64,000 nucleotides of DNA from Chitinophaga sp. SYP-B3965 (GCF_009647655.1 NZ_WJFD01000001.1:2852001-2916000); one strand, 5' to 3'; shown: positions 8,277 to 18,455, counted from the stretch's first letter. Notes: generated by a model not told the origin, from the letters alone. Made by a program: numbers and translations.

Positions 8277-8732
8277 TTAAAAATGATACAGGAACACCAC
8301 ATCACCCGTGTAAGCCGGTTTTGTCTTGCCTTTAATACTAAGCGTAGCACCAATGATCACTTTCGTAACACCTCTCAGATCGACGATAGATTTAAGTTTC
8401 GCTGTCAATTGCACTTCGTCGTTCACCAGTACCGCCTGGCCAAACTTAAACTGCTCTATACCGTAGTTTATTTCCATTTTAACATTGCGGATGTCTGCAA
8501 TTTGCTTCCATAGATAAGGAATTAACGCCAACGTCAGATAACCATGGGCAATAGTGCTTTTGAAAGGCCCTTCATTTTTTGCTCTTTCTTCATCCGTATG
8601 GATCCATTGATGATCAAGCGTTGCATCCGCGAACTTATTGATCTGCGCCTGATCAATCTTATGCCATTCAGAACTGCCTATTTCCTTCCCCTCAAATGCC
8701 TGATATTCCGCGAAACTGTTAACGATCACCAT
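8277..8732 (-). CDS. MaoC-family (R)-enoyl-CoA hydratase/dehydratase
   Basis: A 151-aa hot-dog-fold protein. The hydratase-2 motif is visible as FADATLDHQWIHTDEERA, with the catalytic Asp and His, followed by GPFKSTIAHGYLTLALIP. The family hydrates trans-enoyl-CoA thioesters or acts as an acyl dehydratase. It is close in length to the stand-alone members used in fatty-acid or PHA metabolism. It is first in a two-gene unit with the membrane protein at 7785. Confidence 0.88.
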   Translation of the reverse strand: MVIVNSFAEYQAFEGKEIGSSEWHKIDQAQINKFADATLDHQWIHTDEERAKNEGPFKSTIAHGYLTLALIPYLWKQIADIRNVKMEINYGIEQFKFGQAVLVNDEVQLTAKLKSIVDLRGVTKVIIGATLSIKGKTKPAYTGDVVFLYHF

Positions 8733-8832
8733 ATTTTTTTGTTTAGATTTTTTCTTGAATTGACGCTAAAATAAGGGGATTATATCAAAAACACCCTAAA
8801 ATGAATAACTTTAATAGTAAATAACACGGAAA

Positions 8833-9186
8833 ATGGATAATACCGCAAGAGTATATAAAATGTCCTTTGCCAGCGTTTATCCGCATTACATTCAAAAAGC
8901 GGAGAAAAAAGGACGCACGAAAGATGAGGTAGATGAAATCATATTCTGGCTCACAGGGTATAATAAAAAAACACTGCAACAACTCCTCGACAACAAGACC
9001 AATTTTGAAGCATTTTTTAACGAGGCCCCCCAAATGAATCCCAATGTTTCAAAAATTACCGGCTTGATCTGCGGTTACCGTGTGGAAGAAATTGAAGACC
9101 CCATCATGCAAAAGGCACGTTACCTGGATAAGCTGATTGATGAATTGGCCAAAGGAAAGGCCATGGAAAAGATCTTAAGGAAGTAA
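8833..9186 (+). CDS. DUF2200-family protein
   Basis: A 117-aa soluble protein with the family pattern [18 protein letters not shown] near residue 13, then IIFWLTGY and a C-terminal [17 protein letters not shown] helix. The length matches DUF2200, an uncharacterised family of about 115 aa that often stands alone, as here. It starts at ATG 8833. Function unknown. Confidence 0.85.
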   Translation: MDNTARVYKMSFASVYPHYIQKAEKKGRTKDEVDEIIFWLTGYNKKTLQQLLDNKTNFEAFFNEAPQMNPNVSKITGLICGYRVEEIEDPIMQKARYLDKLIDELAKGKAMEKILRK

Positions 9187-9245
9187 GAAATCTCCGTTTA
9201 ATTCTCAAACCCCACCATCCCCCCTTGACAACTTTATCTTACTTT

Positions 9246-9265
9246 ATGTAAAGTTTATTTTACAT
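9246..9265. promoter_or_regulatory. Inverted repeat upstream of the small lipoprotein gene
   Basis: ATGTAAA and TTTACAT are separated by six bases, about 90 bp before the ATG at 9358, in an AT-rich region. It may be an operator; it could also be chance in AT-rich DNA. Confidence 0.3.
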
Positions 9266-9357
9266 TATGGAATATATGCTTTACTTTTACTTTCAGAATA
9301 AACCCGGCCGGTTATTCAACAGACCTCGATTATCAAATCAAATTAAACTCAAAAAAA

Positions 9358-9822
9358 ATGAAACTTAAAAATCCTATATCAGGGAGGCAGATACTGCTTC
9401 CCGGAGTCGCCATCATGCTGATAGCCCTGCTCCTTTTCGCCTGCAATAAGAATAATGAAACACCCGGCAACGATAATATGACGGCTGCCGCAAAGGCCGT
9501 TACCGGTAAGCTGGTACAGGGAGAAGTAAAGTCAATATCCGATGCGGAAGGTTTGCTGCTGCACATCAATGATCTTGATATCATTGTTTCGCAGATGCCC
9601 GGCAGCAGCCTTTCAGCTTTACCAGGCATTTCTTCGGCTGCAGTTATCACTTCAGCGTATGGATTGATATTAAAAGATCTGGTCCGCGGTAATGTTTATT
9701 TCCTTGTCAACAACGATGAGGAAAGCATCAGGCGATTCAATGCCATCACCCTTCTTTTTCCTTCAACTGTGAGGAACGATGTAATATTCGGTACAACGAT
9801 CATCAGATCTTCTAACGGCTAA
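9358..9822 (+). CDS. Hypothetical lipoprotein (154 aa)
   Basis: A lipoprotein signal with a long basic n-region, a hydrophobic core (LLPGVAIMLIALLLFAC) and lipidated Cys29. The mature part is about 125 aa, starts with an Asn/Gly/Thr-rich linker and then alternates hydrophobic strands (ALPGISSAAVITSAYGLILK), giving no recognised family. It starts at ATG 9358 after AAAAAAA, typical of Bacteroidota, and is closed by a strong hairpin. It is a monocistronic gene of unknown function. Confidence 0.65.
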   Translation: MKLKNPISGRQILLPGVAIMLIALLLFACNKNNETPGNDNMTAAAKAVTGKLVQGEVKSISDAEGLLLHINDLDIIVSQMPGSSLSALPGISSAAVITSAYGLILKDLVRGNVYFLVNNDEESIRRFNAITLLFPSTVRNDVIFGTTIIRSSNG

Positions 9823-9834
9823 CCTCAAAACAGC

Positions 9835-9864
9835 AAAACCCGGTCCTGAACAGGACCGGGTTTT
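9835..9864. terminator. Bidirectional terminator between lipoprotein and TlpA genes
   Basis: AAAACCCGGTCCTG and CAGGACCGGGTTTT form a perfect 14-bp stem with a 2-base loop. T runs occur on both strands, so it can end the plus-strand lipoprotein transcript and the minus-strand SusCD/TlpA operon. Confidence 0.9.
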
Positions 9865-9889
9865 GTTATGAAGAGGTTAGTATCTTGAA

Positions 9890-11089
9890 TCAGTTCCCCA
9901 TTACCTCTATCAGCTTCTTATCCATCGCCTCATCATCTTCTCCTCCCCCACCATATCTCCCAATGATCATCCCCTTAGGATCGATCAATATTTTGGTAGG
10001 CAATGAATGGATCCCATAATGATCACTGATATCTTCCGGGTTCGGTTCTTTCCGTTGCCTCTTCTCCATATCCAATCCCCGCAGCACATGTTTCCAAATT
10101 TCGATCCCATCATGCGCTACGGCTTTCTTCCATTCTTCCGGCCGGCTGTCATCATCAGAAATACCAATGATCTCCAGTCCTTTGCTTTTGTACTTTGCAT
10201 ACAATGTCTTCAGGTGAGGATTACCTTTCCTGCAGGGTACACACCAGCTTGCCCAGAAATCGATCAGCACATACTTGCCTTTGTAATCCTGCAAATTAAG
10301 TGGCTGGCCATTGATATCCGTTTTGCTGAAAACATATGCTTCGCTACCGGGAGACCCACTGCGCAATCCATCCAGTTCTTTTTTGATCTCCTTCCCGAAA
10401 CTGCTCTGCTGCAGGGCGGGCGGCATGTTGTTGTAAGAGGCTTCTGCTTCCGGGAGTTTCATGCTGCTGATGCGGAAACGAAGCAGGTAAGCACTCGCAT
10501 AAGATGCAGGATGTTTTGTTATAAAATCCTTGTCGATGGCGTCCATCTTTTCATAATAAGGTTCCATCTTTCCTTTTACTTCTTCCAGTTCATCCAGCAT
10601 GGCAGCTAATGATGCGCTGTCTTTCTTTGCTCTGCGGGCAGCGATGTATGCCAGGTTGAGTTTATTGTAAGTAGCAGACAATGGAGCAAGGCCGGTCATA
10701 ACAGGTTTCCTGACTGCATTCAGTAATGCCATATCATCCTGCGCTTTAGATCCCTTCAGCACAGCATCTTTCAGCTGGCCTTTCTTAAGGGAAACATTCA
10801 TAGCACCCGGCTCGAGGAACAGGGAAGCCGCATCGTCATCATAGGACATCTGAGATGGCCTGCTCAGGAACAGGCTGCTCATGGAGGGGCCATCGATCTT
10901 CCCTGAAAAAGTAAACCGGCCTTCCTGCAGCAATGCACTGTCCATCTTGTAATTACCATTGCCCGGGGGATAACTTAAATACACATATCCTGTGTGTTTT
11001 CCTTCCACCGTACCGGTAAGCGTGAAGGATTGCGCAGAAACGGATAACTGTAATAAACAGGCGGCGATCAGCAGCGAAATTTGTTTCAT
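9890..11089 (-). CDS. TlpA-like thioredoxin-fold protein with DUF4369 domain (first of three)
   Basis: A 399-aa secreted thiol-disulfide protein. The start is taken as ATG 11089 (MKQISLLIAACLLQ); an upstream in-frame TTG is less likely. The signal peptide ends near SVSAQ. Residues about 20-115 form the DUF4369 beta domain (FTLTGTVEGKHTGYVYLSY), a helical linker follows, and the C-terminal thioredoxin/AhpC-TSA domain has WASWCVPC with the redox pair at about residues 283 and 286 and the cis-proline in SLPT. A charged insert KRQRKEPNPED sits before the last strands. It is last in the sigma-FecR-SusCD-TlpA operon. Likely periplasmic redox or outer-membrane-linked; the partner is unknown. Confidence 0.88.
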   Translation of the reverse strand: MKQISLLIAACLLQLSVSAQSFTLTGTVEGKHTGYVYLSYPPGNGNYKMDSALLQEGRFTFSGKIDGPSMSSLFLSRPSQMSYDDDAASLFLEPGAMNVSLKKGQLKDAVLKGSKAQDDMALLNAVRKPVMTGLAPLSATYNKLNLAYIAARRAKKDSASLAAMLDELEEVKGKMEPYYEKMDAIDKDFITKHPASYASAYLLRFRISSMKLPEAEASYNNMPPALQQSSFGKEIKKELDGLRSGSPGSEAYVFSKTDINGQPLNLQDYKGKYVLIDFWASWCVPCRKGNPHLKTLYAKYKSKGLEIIGISDDDSRPEEWKKAVAHDGIEIWKHVLRGLDMEKRQRKEPNPEDISDHYGIHSLPTKILIDPKGMIIGRYGGGGEDDEAMDKKLIEVMGN

Positions 11090-11100
11090 ATCCAATTGAT

Positions 11101-12186
11101 TTAATTCAGCAGTTCTTGTAATTTTTTATGCAGCGCCTGGCCCCTGAGGTCCTTTGCAATAATAATACCCTCCGGGTTCAGCAGGAAGGTGGATGGAATG
11201 GCCTGTATACCATATTCCTTCGCCACTTCGTTCCTGAATCCTTTCAGATCAGACAGCTGCAGCCAGGGCATGCCATCCTCTTCTATCGCCTTGTGCCATT
11301 TCTCTCCGCTATCATCAAGTGATACACCTACCACCGTAAAATTTTTATCCTTATAGGCATTGTACGCTTTCAGCACATTAGGATTCTCTGCCCTGCAGGG
11401 ACCACACCAGCTGGCCCAGAAATCGAGCAGCACATATTTCCCTTTGAAGTCAGACAGCTTTACGGGTTTACCATTTACATCCGGTTGTGTAAAATCTATC
11501 ATCGGTTCCCCGATAGCGCTCTTCTTCAATATAGCGATCCTGGCCCCAAGGCGCCCGCCTACGGCAGAATGCTGTGCGGAAGTATCCAGCAATTGGTAGA
11601 GGCTGTCCAGCTGCTTGTATTCTCCCATTACGGCCATATCAGAAAGCAGGGAAACACTCACAGGACTTTTAGGATTGGCGGTAATGTACTGCATCGTTCC
11701 TTTCCTGCGTTGCTTGCGTAACGCTGCCACCTGATCTTCCCATGCAGCTTTTAAAGAATCATTGCTTTTTATTTCCTCATACTTTTCGTAGAGTTTTTCC
11801 TCCTGATCGGTGATGTTCTTAATGGAAGCCTCATAAACAAGTTGCTCATCCTGGCTGGCAGAGCCGGTGATCTTCAGATCACTCAGCGAATCCGCATGCC
11901 CCGTGATGTGAATATCACTGTTCTCCAGGAAGAAATCCACGTAACGGGTGGGGAACATCAGATACACCTTTACCGGTTCGGCTGCTTCGCCGGTCCAGGT
12001 GAATTTACCGTCTTTAACAGGAATGGTATCTCTCTTTGAGGAATCAGCTACAGGGATGGTAAGGTATACCACAGAGTCTTTAAGGCCGGTGATGCTGGCC
12101 GTAATGGTAGCTTGTTTTTTGCCCGTTGTTCCGCAGGCGTATAACGCGGCGGCAGAGAGACAGATGAAAATGCTTTTTATATGCAT
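11101..12186 (-). CDS. TlpA-like thioredoxin-fold lipoprotein with DUF4369 domain (second of three)
   Basis: A 361-aa paralogue. The lipoprotein signal (SAAALYAC, Cys18) anchors it. DUF4369 spans about residues 25-120 (ASITGLKDSVVYLTIPV), a Lys/Glu-rich helix linker follows, and the thioredoxin domain has WASWCGPC with redox cysteines at 261 and 264 and IPST as the cis-Pro site. It is 11 bp from the next paralogue on each side, so the three genes are tightly packed. CGPC is the canonical TlpA/ResA pair, unlike the CVPC of the first copy. Confidence 0.9.
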   Translation of the reverse strand: MHIKSIFICLSAAALYACGTTGKKQATITASITGLKDSVVYLTIPVADSSKRDTIPVKDGKFTWTGEAAEPVKVYLMFPTRYVDFFLENSDIHITGHADSLSDLKITGSASQDEQLVYEASIKNITDQEEKLYEKYEEIKSNDSLKAAWEDQVAALRKQRRKGTMQYITANPKSPVSVSLLSDMAVMGEYKQLDSLYQLLDTSAQHSAVGGRLGARIAILKKSAIGEPMIDFTQPDVNGKPVKLSDFKGKYVLLDFWASWCGPCRAENPNVLKAYNAYKDKNFTVVGVSLDDSGEKWHKAIEEDGMPWLQLSDLKGFRNEVAKEYGIQAIPSTFLLNPEGIIIAKDLRGQALHKKLQELLN

Positions 12187-12196
12187 AATGATTGTT

Positions 12197-13399
12197 TTAG
12201 TGTTTTGGAAAGAGATCTCCGTACATGTCTATCAAAGCGGCATCCATCCAGGAGCCCCGCATGTTCCTCGTTACCAGTTTCCCCTGCGGGTCAAACAGCA
12301 GGCAGGAGGGAATGCCGCGGATACGATAGTTTTTGGCCAGCTCACTTTCAAAGGCTTTCAGGTCTGATAACTGTGTCCATTTCATTTTTTCTTCGCGCAT
12401 GGCTTTGAACCATTTTTCTTTGTCGTCGTCCAGGGAAATGCTCACGATCTCAAATCCTTTTTTATTGTACAGGTCGTATACCTCTCTGAGATGCGGAATA
12501 TCTGCTCTGCAGGGACCACACCAGGAAGCCCAGAATTCAAACAGTACATACTTGCCTTTGCCGATATAATCTTTTAAACGATGTGGTACACCGGTTGTAT
12601 CCTGCAAGGTGAAATCCATTACCATAGAACCCACCGCGGCTTGTTTGTTCTGTTCTGCCTTTTGCAGGAAGTGTTCGGTGAGCATGCCCTTAGTGCCGGT
12701 AAAATGTTGCATCACCTTATCAATCTCCTTTGTATCCATGCTACGCTGCTCTACTGCCTGCAATGCAATAAACGCCAGCACTTCAGAAGGTTTGTTCTGC
12801 AGGATAAAATCCTTCATGTATGCTTTTCGTTTCTTTTCTACCACATCCATCTTCCTGCACAGGTCCATGCCGATCTCCCGTGGCCCTTTCTCCTTATCTT
12901 TCCCGGGGTTCAGGTATGCGATATAACCATCAAAATACCCGTCATTCTCTTCATCAAAAGCGCTCTTCTGACGATAATACTGCAGGAAGAGATCATTGCT
13001 GGCACTGCCACTTACTGCCGCCGCCAGGGAAGTACCCCCGCCGGAGTAAAACTCTATTTCCTTCTTCAGGCTGTCGTATGGCGCCGTAACATTAATGTTG
13101 TCGCTGTTTACGGCAAAAAGGTTGATCACACGGTCCTGCATATACCTGTCCGTAGGCTCTTCATTCTTTAATACAAGGGAATAAAACCGGGGCGTGGCAG
13201 CTGTTCCGATGAAGGTAAATTCTCCGTTATGGATCACGGTGCTGTCCAGGATTGTTCTGGAAGGAATATCCGCATACTTGAGGTACACTTTTTTGCCTTC
13301 CACTTTGCCATCGATCTTTCCTTTGATCTGAAAAGAATCGGGTTCATGTGCAGACAGGAGCGCCAGGGCTACTGTTGCGAGAATGGTTTGTTTTATCAT
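12197..13399 (-). CDS. TlpA-like thioredoxin-fold protein with DUF4369 domain (third of three)
   Basis: A 400-aa paralogue with a signal peptide (TILATVALALLSAHE), DUF4369 at about residues 22-130 (FQIKGKIDGKVEGKKVYLKY), a long helical middle region, and a C-terminal thioredoxin domain with WASWCGPC (Cys294 and Cys297) and IPSC at the cis-Pro site, an extra cysteine next to the active site. It begins 11 bp after the SusD stop, so it is the first TlpA gene in the operon. It probably keeps a periplasmic thiol substrate reduced. Confidence 0.9.
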   Translation of the reverse strand: MIKQTILATVALALLSAHEPDSFQIKGKIDGKVEGKKVYLKYADIPSRTILDSTVIHNGEFTFIGTAATPRFYSLVLKNEEPTDRYMQDRVINLFAVNSDNINVTAPYDSLKKEIEFYSGGGTSLAAAVSGSASNDLFLQYYRQKSAFDEENDGYFDGYIAYLNPGKDKEKGPREIGMDLCRKMDVVEKKRKAYMKDFILQNKPSEVLAFIALQAVEQRSMDTKEIDKVMQHFTGTKGMLTEHFLQKAEQNKQAAVGSMVMDFTLQDTTGVPHRLKDYIGKGKYVLFEFWASWCGPCRADIPHLREVYDLYNKKGFEIVSISLDDDKEKWFKAMREEKMKWTQLSDLKAFESELAKNYRIRGIPSCLLFDPQGKLVTRNMRGSWMDAALIDMYGDLFPKH

Positions 13400-13410
13400 G
13401 GCTGGTTAGA

Positions 13411-14874
13411 TCAGTTTTTAGGGATTTCAAATACTACTTTCGGATCTGTGGGCTGGATGGTCATCGCTGTCCCATTATTGTCCGCAGCCGTTCTTGTCAT
13501 GGGCAGGCCGTTCCGGAAATAATCAAAACTATTATGGCCTTCGAAAGCCAGCTCTATCCTTCTTTCCTTCAACACGGCGGCCAGTACATCGGGCGCAGCC
13601 AGATTATCCACATCTGCTGCAGGCAGGCCCGCACGGATATGGATGGCTTTCAGGTTTTCCTTTGCTTTGGCAGTGTTACCTAATTTAGCATATGCTTCCG
13701 CCCTGTTGAGATACAGTTCTGCCAAACGGAAATGGATATACGGTGCGCGGGTGAGCCAGGCTTCGGGCAACACCAGGAACTTGGTAGTTTCTACAAAGTT
13801 GGAATTAGGATTCAGCTTGAGGAAAGTACCCCTGATATCTCCGGGTACCAGCAGGCTTTTAAAACTGGCAGAAGGAAGAAAGTAAGCGCCTACGTTATAA
13901 TTAACATCATAGTGATAGAGCTGGCCAAGGGAACTGGCACCGGTAGAGTTATCGAAAGCAAAGATCATCTCTTTGTTGGTAGTGCCATTAGCGCGGCCAA
14001 TGGTACCTAGCTCATCATCAGCAAACATCTTGTTATAAGCATCCCCTTGCAGCAGCATATATTTCCCGCCGGTTTGATCTATCACACTATCTGCATAATC
14101 AACTGCGCGTTGATTGGAAGCACCATCCGGTGCGGCTATACTGCCACCCATATAAAGGTATGCACGTGATAACAGAGACCATGCAGCAGCAGAACTGCCA
14201 AAGGCATTGGTTTTGGTCACTGGCGCTTTCATCAGCTGCGCTGCAGTTTGGAGATCAGCGATGATAAAGTCATACACTTGTTTAACAGTACTTCGTGCCG
14301 GTACCTCCTTAATATCACTGCTGGTTTTGATAATAACAGCAGGGCTTTCAGCGGCTGACTGATAATAAGGTTTTCCATATACCCTTACGAGATTAAAGTA
14401 AACCAGCGCACGGATGAAAAGATTTTCTCCTTTGGCATAACGGAACCTGTTCTTCTCCACCTCTGTTAAAGTAGAAAAGGCTGTGTTTTCCATGGCCGCA
14501 ATGCCTTCGAGTGTGGTGTTGACACTCACAATCACCTGGTAAGCGCCGCGGTAAAAATCAGCGCTGTTGCCTAACGTTGGGCCTGTACTGTTTCTGAAAA
14601 AGAACGCATCTGTAGTTTTATCAACAGGCTTCCAGTTTTGCAGGGTAACATTGTTGCCCCGGCTTTCTGCAAAATCATGCATGGGTACATCAAAGTCGCT
14701 AAACCCGCTGCCCTTCAGCAGGCTATAATTGCCTACCGTTGTTTCTTCAATGCCGGCAAGTGATGCCAGTTCTCCTTCCTTATCGATCTTCGTCAAAGGC
14801 CGTACGCTGTCTATCTGTTTGTTACACGCAGTGATCAGCAGACCGGTAATTATGATTATAGTAGTGTATCTCAT
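13411..14874 (-). CDS. RagB/SusD-family outer-membrane lipoprotein
   Basis: A 487-aa surface nutrient-binding lipoprotein partnering the SusC at 14900. The start is ATG 14874 (MRYTTIIIITGLLITAC, Cys17); the longer frame overlaps the SusC stop and is rejected. SusD_RagB features include the N-terminal TPR-like region (RYAKGENLFIRALVYFNLVRVYGKPYY is the classic block, key residues R-A-x-x-Y-F-x-L-x-x-x-Y-G) and the C-terminal LAELYLNRAEAYAKLG and ERRIELAFEGH(N)SFDYFR. The ligand is unknown. With no carbohydrase next to it and three thioredoxins downstream, a non-glycan substrate such as a peptide or metal chelate is possible. Confidence 0.93.
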   Translation of the reverse strand: MRYTTIIIITGLLITACNKQIDSVRPLTKIDKEGELASLAGIEETTVGNYSLLKGSGFSDFDVPMHDFAESRGNNVTLQNWKPVDKTTDAFFFRNSTGPTLGNSADFYRGAYQVIVSVNTTLEGIAAMENTAFSTLTEVEKNRFRYAKGENLFIRALVYFNLVRVYGKPYYQSAAESPAVIIKTSSDIKEVPARSTVKQVYDFIIADLQTAAQLMKAPVTKTNAFGSSAAAWSLLSRAYLYMGGSIAAPDGASNQRAVDYADSVIDQTGGKYMLLQGDAYNKMFADDELGTIGRANGTTNKEMIFAFDNSTGASSLGQLYHYDVNYNVGAYFLPSASFKSLLVPGDIRGTFLKLNPNSNFVETTKFLVLPEAWLTRAPYIHFRLAELYLNRAEAYAKLGNTAKAKENLKAIHIRAGLPAADVDNLAAPDVLAAVLKERRIELAFEGHNSFDYFRNGLPMTRTAADNNGTAMTIQPTDPKVVFEIPKN

Positions 14875-14899
14875 TTTTTCCAAGTTTGAAACTGAACAA

Positions 14900-17800
14900 T
14901 TAAAAACCAACCTGCAGGCCAAATACATAACGCCGCGGAATACCAATGCCAGAACCAACAGAACCGCCAAAGTCCTGCGCCTGCCCTACAGAAGGGCCTT
15001 CCGGGTCTGAAGAAATGATCTCTTTGGAATAAAGCGTGTACAGGTTATCGCCGCTCACATAAAAATTAGCCTGCGAAAGGTTTAGTTTTTTCAGGAATGA
15101 TTTGGGCAGTTCATATCCCAGGCGAACACTACGCAAGCGCACATGACTGCCATCGTGTAAGTATTTGCTGGAACCGAAATAATCCGTATTAGCTTGAGTG
15201 TATATCTCCGGCTCTGTAGCATCTGTTTGCCCCGGTGTGGTCCATTGCTTCTGGTGACTGCGGTAAGCTACCTGGTTATAGCTGGTAATATTGGAACCTT
15301 GCATCTGCTCAGCCAGATCATCATTGATCACGTAACCGTAAGCATAGGTGATCAACACGTCCAGGGAAAAATTCTTGTAGGAGAAAGTATTGGTAAGCCC
15401 TCCGTAGAATTTCGGCTGGAAACTGCCGATGAACTGGAATTGCCGCGGGTCTGCAGCGGCGCCTACTTCAGCCAGTGAATTTACATATTCGATACCGGTT
15501 GCATTTCCCTTGTCGTCGAAGATCAGTTTTTCAAATCGTGGTTGCCCTGTTTGAGGATCTATTCCCGCATATTTAACAGCCTTCAGGGAATTGATATCAT
15601 CGCCGGCCTTCAGATAAAAACTGTTGGCATTGTAGAAGCCCTGCCGCAAGGAATCATTTGCCACGCTGAGGATCTTGTTCTTATTAAAGCTGATATTAAA
15701 AGAAGTGTTCCAGCGGAAATTTTTGCCGGTGATATTATCTGAATTGATCAGCACTTCCCAGCCCTTATTTTGTACAGTAGCCACGTTCTGCCATTGCGTA
15801 GGAAAACCGCTGATCGCATCCAGGGTCACTTTCTGCAGCAGGTCTTCCGAGCGGCGGTTATAATAATCTATACTGGCAGTAATTTTATGGAACAGGCCAA
15901 TGTCTGCACCTGCACTGAAAGTTTTGGTGATCTCCCATTGCAGATCAGGATTGGCCAGCACGGAAATAATGGCCCCGGCCTGCCCGCTGTAAGTATAACG
16001 CGGATCATACAATGTGCGGGTAAGGAAGTTGTCTCCCAGCTGGGAACCACTCGTACCATAGTTGCTGCGCAATTTCAGGTTACTCAGGAAGCTGAGATTG
16101 CTGGCAAACTGTTCATTGCTGATCACCCAGGCGCCACCAACGGAATAGAATGTTCCGTATCGTTTATCCTGCCCGAAACTACTGGATGCATCCGTCCTCA
16201 ACGAAGCGCTGATACTGTACCTGTCATCATAGGTATATCCGGCTTCTCCAAAGGCAGAAAAAGATGCACGATCTTCTTTGCCTCCCTCTATGTTACCTGT
16301 TTTGGATGTAGGGATACCGTATATGGAATAGTCGTATCGGCCCCCCACCTGCCTGCCCAGTGATATCACAGGATAACCGGCTCTTACATTATTAACGTTC
16401 ACCAGCATGTTCTCCATTTTTGTGCGGCCATATTCAGTAGCTACTAAAGCACGCAGAGAATGGAAGCCGAATGTTTTCTGGAAATTCAGCTGGTTGGAAG
16501 TCAGGAAAGTATTGATATAATTGGTATTGGTGCCCAGGAAACCTTTTGAAGAAGTGGTAGTGCCAGACCCCGCATAACTCCGGGCATCTACATACCGTTC
16601 ATCTTTGGTATAGTTAAGGTTAGCAGAGTTGGTGCTGGAAAAGCTGAGCCATTCTGTGATCTTATAATCCGCTTTGACAGAACCGGCAAAGCGCTGTGCC
16701 CTGGGATGAATATAGTTGTACTGGTTTTCGAAGATGGGATTCTCTGCCTTCTGTGTTCTGCCATTCAGTTTATATTCCAGTACAGGTTTCGGAGAGCCGT
16801 CTGCGTTATAGGGATTTACCCAGGGGATCATGCCATATAAAAAAACACCGCTGTTGCTGTTCTCTCTTGTACCGTTATCAAAAATACCATTGAGGGATAT
16901 GTTGGTGGTGAGTCTTTTGCTGAGCTTTGTTTCCAGGTTGATGCGGAAAGTACCACGTTTCAGGCCATTGTTTACGCCGGTGGATTGCTCATCGTAATAG
17001 GTGCCGCCGATGTAGTAACGGGTGTTTTCCGTGCCGCCTCTCGCGGAGAGATTTACCTGTTTGGTATTGCTGCTGATGAAGGCATATTTTTGCCAGTCAT
17101 AACTGTTTTGTACGTCCGCCATGTCTGGCAGCCGGTTATCCAGGTATGCCTGCAGTGTTGGATACTGTGGCGCGAGGCTGCCGTTGTTGACACGGTAATC
17201 TTCTGTATAAAAACGCTTCTGCACGTCATATAATTCCGGGCCGGTAAGGAATCGCAGTGATCCCCGGTTGGGTTTGTTCAGCCCGTATTTTATTTCTGCC
17301 ATTATCTGCGGTTTGCCGGCTACTCCCTTTTTGGTAGTCACCACAATTACGCCGCCGGCGGCACGGGAACCATAAATGGCCGTAGCGGCAGCGTCTTTCA
17401 GAATGGTGAGGTTATCTATGTCCTGTGCATTGATCAGCTCCTTGAGGTTCTGGTTGGGCATGATCACCCCGTCCAGCACCAGTAACGGACCATAATTCTG
17501 AGTAGGCATTACAAACTCATTCACCTGGTCTACCCCCACTCCCACAATACTGCTTTGCCCGCGTACAAATATTTGTCCACCTGCACTGGTAGGATCGCCT
17601 GCGCCCTGTTCAGAAATATACAAACCGGTAGCACGGCCTTTCAGTAAGGAAACAGGATCTGAAGTAGTGATGCCTTTCCGTAACTGATCACCACTGATCT
17701 TCTGTACGGCACCGGTCAGTTCTCCTGTTTTTTTGGCGGAGTAACCGGTGATGATCAATTCATCCAGTTTTGACGTACCAACGGCCAGCATAATGCTCAA

Positions 17801-18418
17801 AGGCTGGTTGCTGACTGCTTTCACCCGCTGGGGCTCATACCCGATGAAAGAAACTTCCAGCATCACTTCCCAGGCATCTGTTTCCAGTTCAAACTCACCG
17901 TTGCCATTGGTCAATGTTGCTTTGGAAGTACCCCTCACCTGAACGGTGGCGCCCTGCAAAGGTTTACCGGTAGCGGCATCTCTCACCACACCGCTGATCT
18001 TTTGCGGAGGCTGAGGAATAAAGGGAAGTGACGCCTCTTTTTTAAGCACGATCGTTTTCCTGATAATGGTCCATTTAAGATGACGGCCATTGAGGCAGGC
18101 ATTGAGCGCTTCCTCCAGGGAAGCATTCTTCAGGGCAATGCTTACCACTTCGCCGGAAGGCACGGTGCCCTCCTCATACCAGACCTGGTAGCCACTCTGC
18201 TTTTCAATTTCATCGAGTACTTTTTCCAGTGGCGCATTCTTTTGCGAAATGGAGATCTTTTGTGCAGACGCCGCGGCGCTCACATGCATTGCTCCAAGTA
18301 ATAAAAAGATGATTGACAGCTTCACGGTGATCAGTCTTTTGGTGAACGGGCGCAGCCCGGATTTGGTTGATAGGCATAACCTGCCTTGCCTCTTTGGGCA
18401 AAAGGTAGTTGAGATCAT
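14900..18418 (-). CDS. SusC/RagA-type TonB-dependent transporter with STN domain
   Basis: A 1172-aa outer-membrane transporter. After a signal region (residues 30-52, ending ASAQ) come the STN/secretin signalling domain (about 53-120, PLEKVLDEIEKQSGYQVWYEE), a CarboxypepD_reg beta domain (about 140-215, ISGVVRDAATGKPLQGATVQ), the plug (about 225-370, ending AIYGSRAAGGVIVVTTKKG) and a ~800-residue beta barrel ending in aromatic GLQVGF. The STN domain means it signals to the FecR/sigma pair just upstream. It is transcribed 25 bp ahead of SusD. Substrate unknown. Confidence 0.95.
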   Translation of the reverse strand: MISTTFCPKRQGRLCLSTKSGLRPFTKRLITVKLSIIFLLLGAMHVSAAASAQKISISQKNAPLEKVLDEIEKQSGYQVWYEEGTVPSGEVVSIALKNASLEEALNACLNGRHLKWTIIRKTIVLKKEASLPFIPQPPQKISGVVRDAATGKPLQGATVQVRGTSKATLTNGNGEFELETDAWEVMLEVSFIGYEPQRVKAVSNQPLSIMLAVGTSKLDELIITGYSAKKTGELTGAVQKISGDQLRKGITTSDPVSLLKGRATGLYISEQGAGDPTSAGGQIFVRGQSSIVGVGVDQVNEFVMPTQNYGPLLVLDGVIMPNQNLKELINAQDIDNLTILKDAAATAIYGSRAAGGVIVVTTKKGVAGKPQIMAEIKYGLNKPNRGSLRFLTGPELYDVQKRFYTEDYRVNNGSLAPQYPTLQAYLDNRLPDMADVQNSYDWQKYAFISSNTKQVNLSARGGTENTRYYIGGTYYDEQSTGVNNGLKRGTFRINLETKLSKRLTTNISLNGIFDNGTRENSNSGVFLYGMIPWVNPYNADGSPKPVLEYKLNGRTQKAENPIFENQYNYIHPRAQRFAGSVKADYKITEWLSFSSTNSANLNYTKDERYVDARSYAGSGTTTSSKGFLGTNTNYINTFLTSNQLNFQKTFGFHSLRALVATEYGRTKMENMLVNVNNVRAGYPVISLGRQVGGRYDYSIYGIPTSKTGNIEGGKEDRASFSAFGEAGYTYDDRYSISASLRTDASSSFGQDKRYGTFYSVGGAWVISNEQFASNLSFLSNLKLRSNYGTSGSQLGDNFLTRTLYDPRYTYSGQAGAIISVLANPDLQWEITKTFSAGADIGLFHKITASIDYYNRRSEDLLQKVTLDAISGFPTQWQNVATVQNKGWEVLINSDNITGKNFRWNTSFNISFNKNKILSVANDSLRQGFYNANSFYLKAGDDINSLKAVKYAGIDPQTGQPRFEKLIFDDKGNATGIEYVNSLAEVGAAADPRQFQFIGSFQPKFYGGLTNTFSYKNFSLDVLITYAYGYVINDDLAEQMQGSNITSYNQVAYRSHQKQWTTPGQTDATEPEIYTQANTDYFGSSKYLHDGSHVRLRSVRLGYELPKSFLKKLNLSQANFYVSGDNLYTLYSKEIISSDPEGPSVGQAQDFGGSVGSGIGIPRRYVFGLQVGF

Positions 18419-18455
18419 AAAACTTGGTTGGTTAATGATTTAAATAAAATTCTAT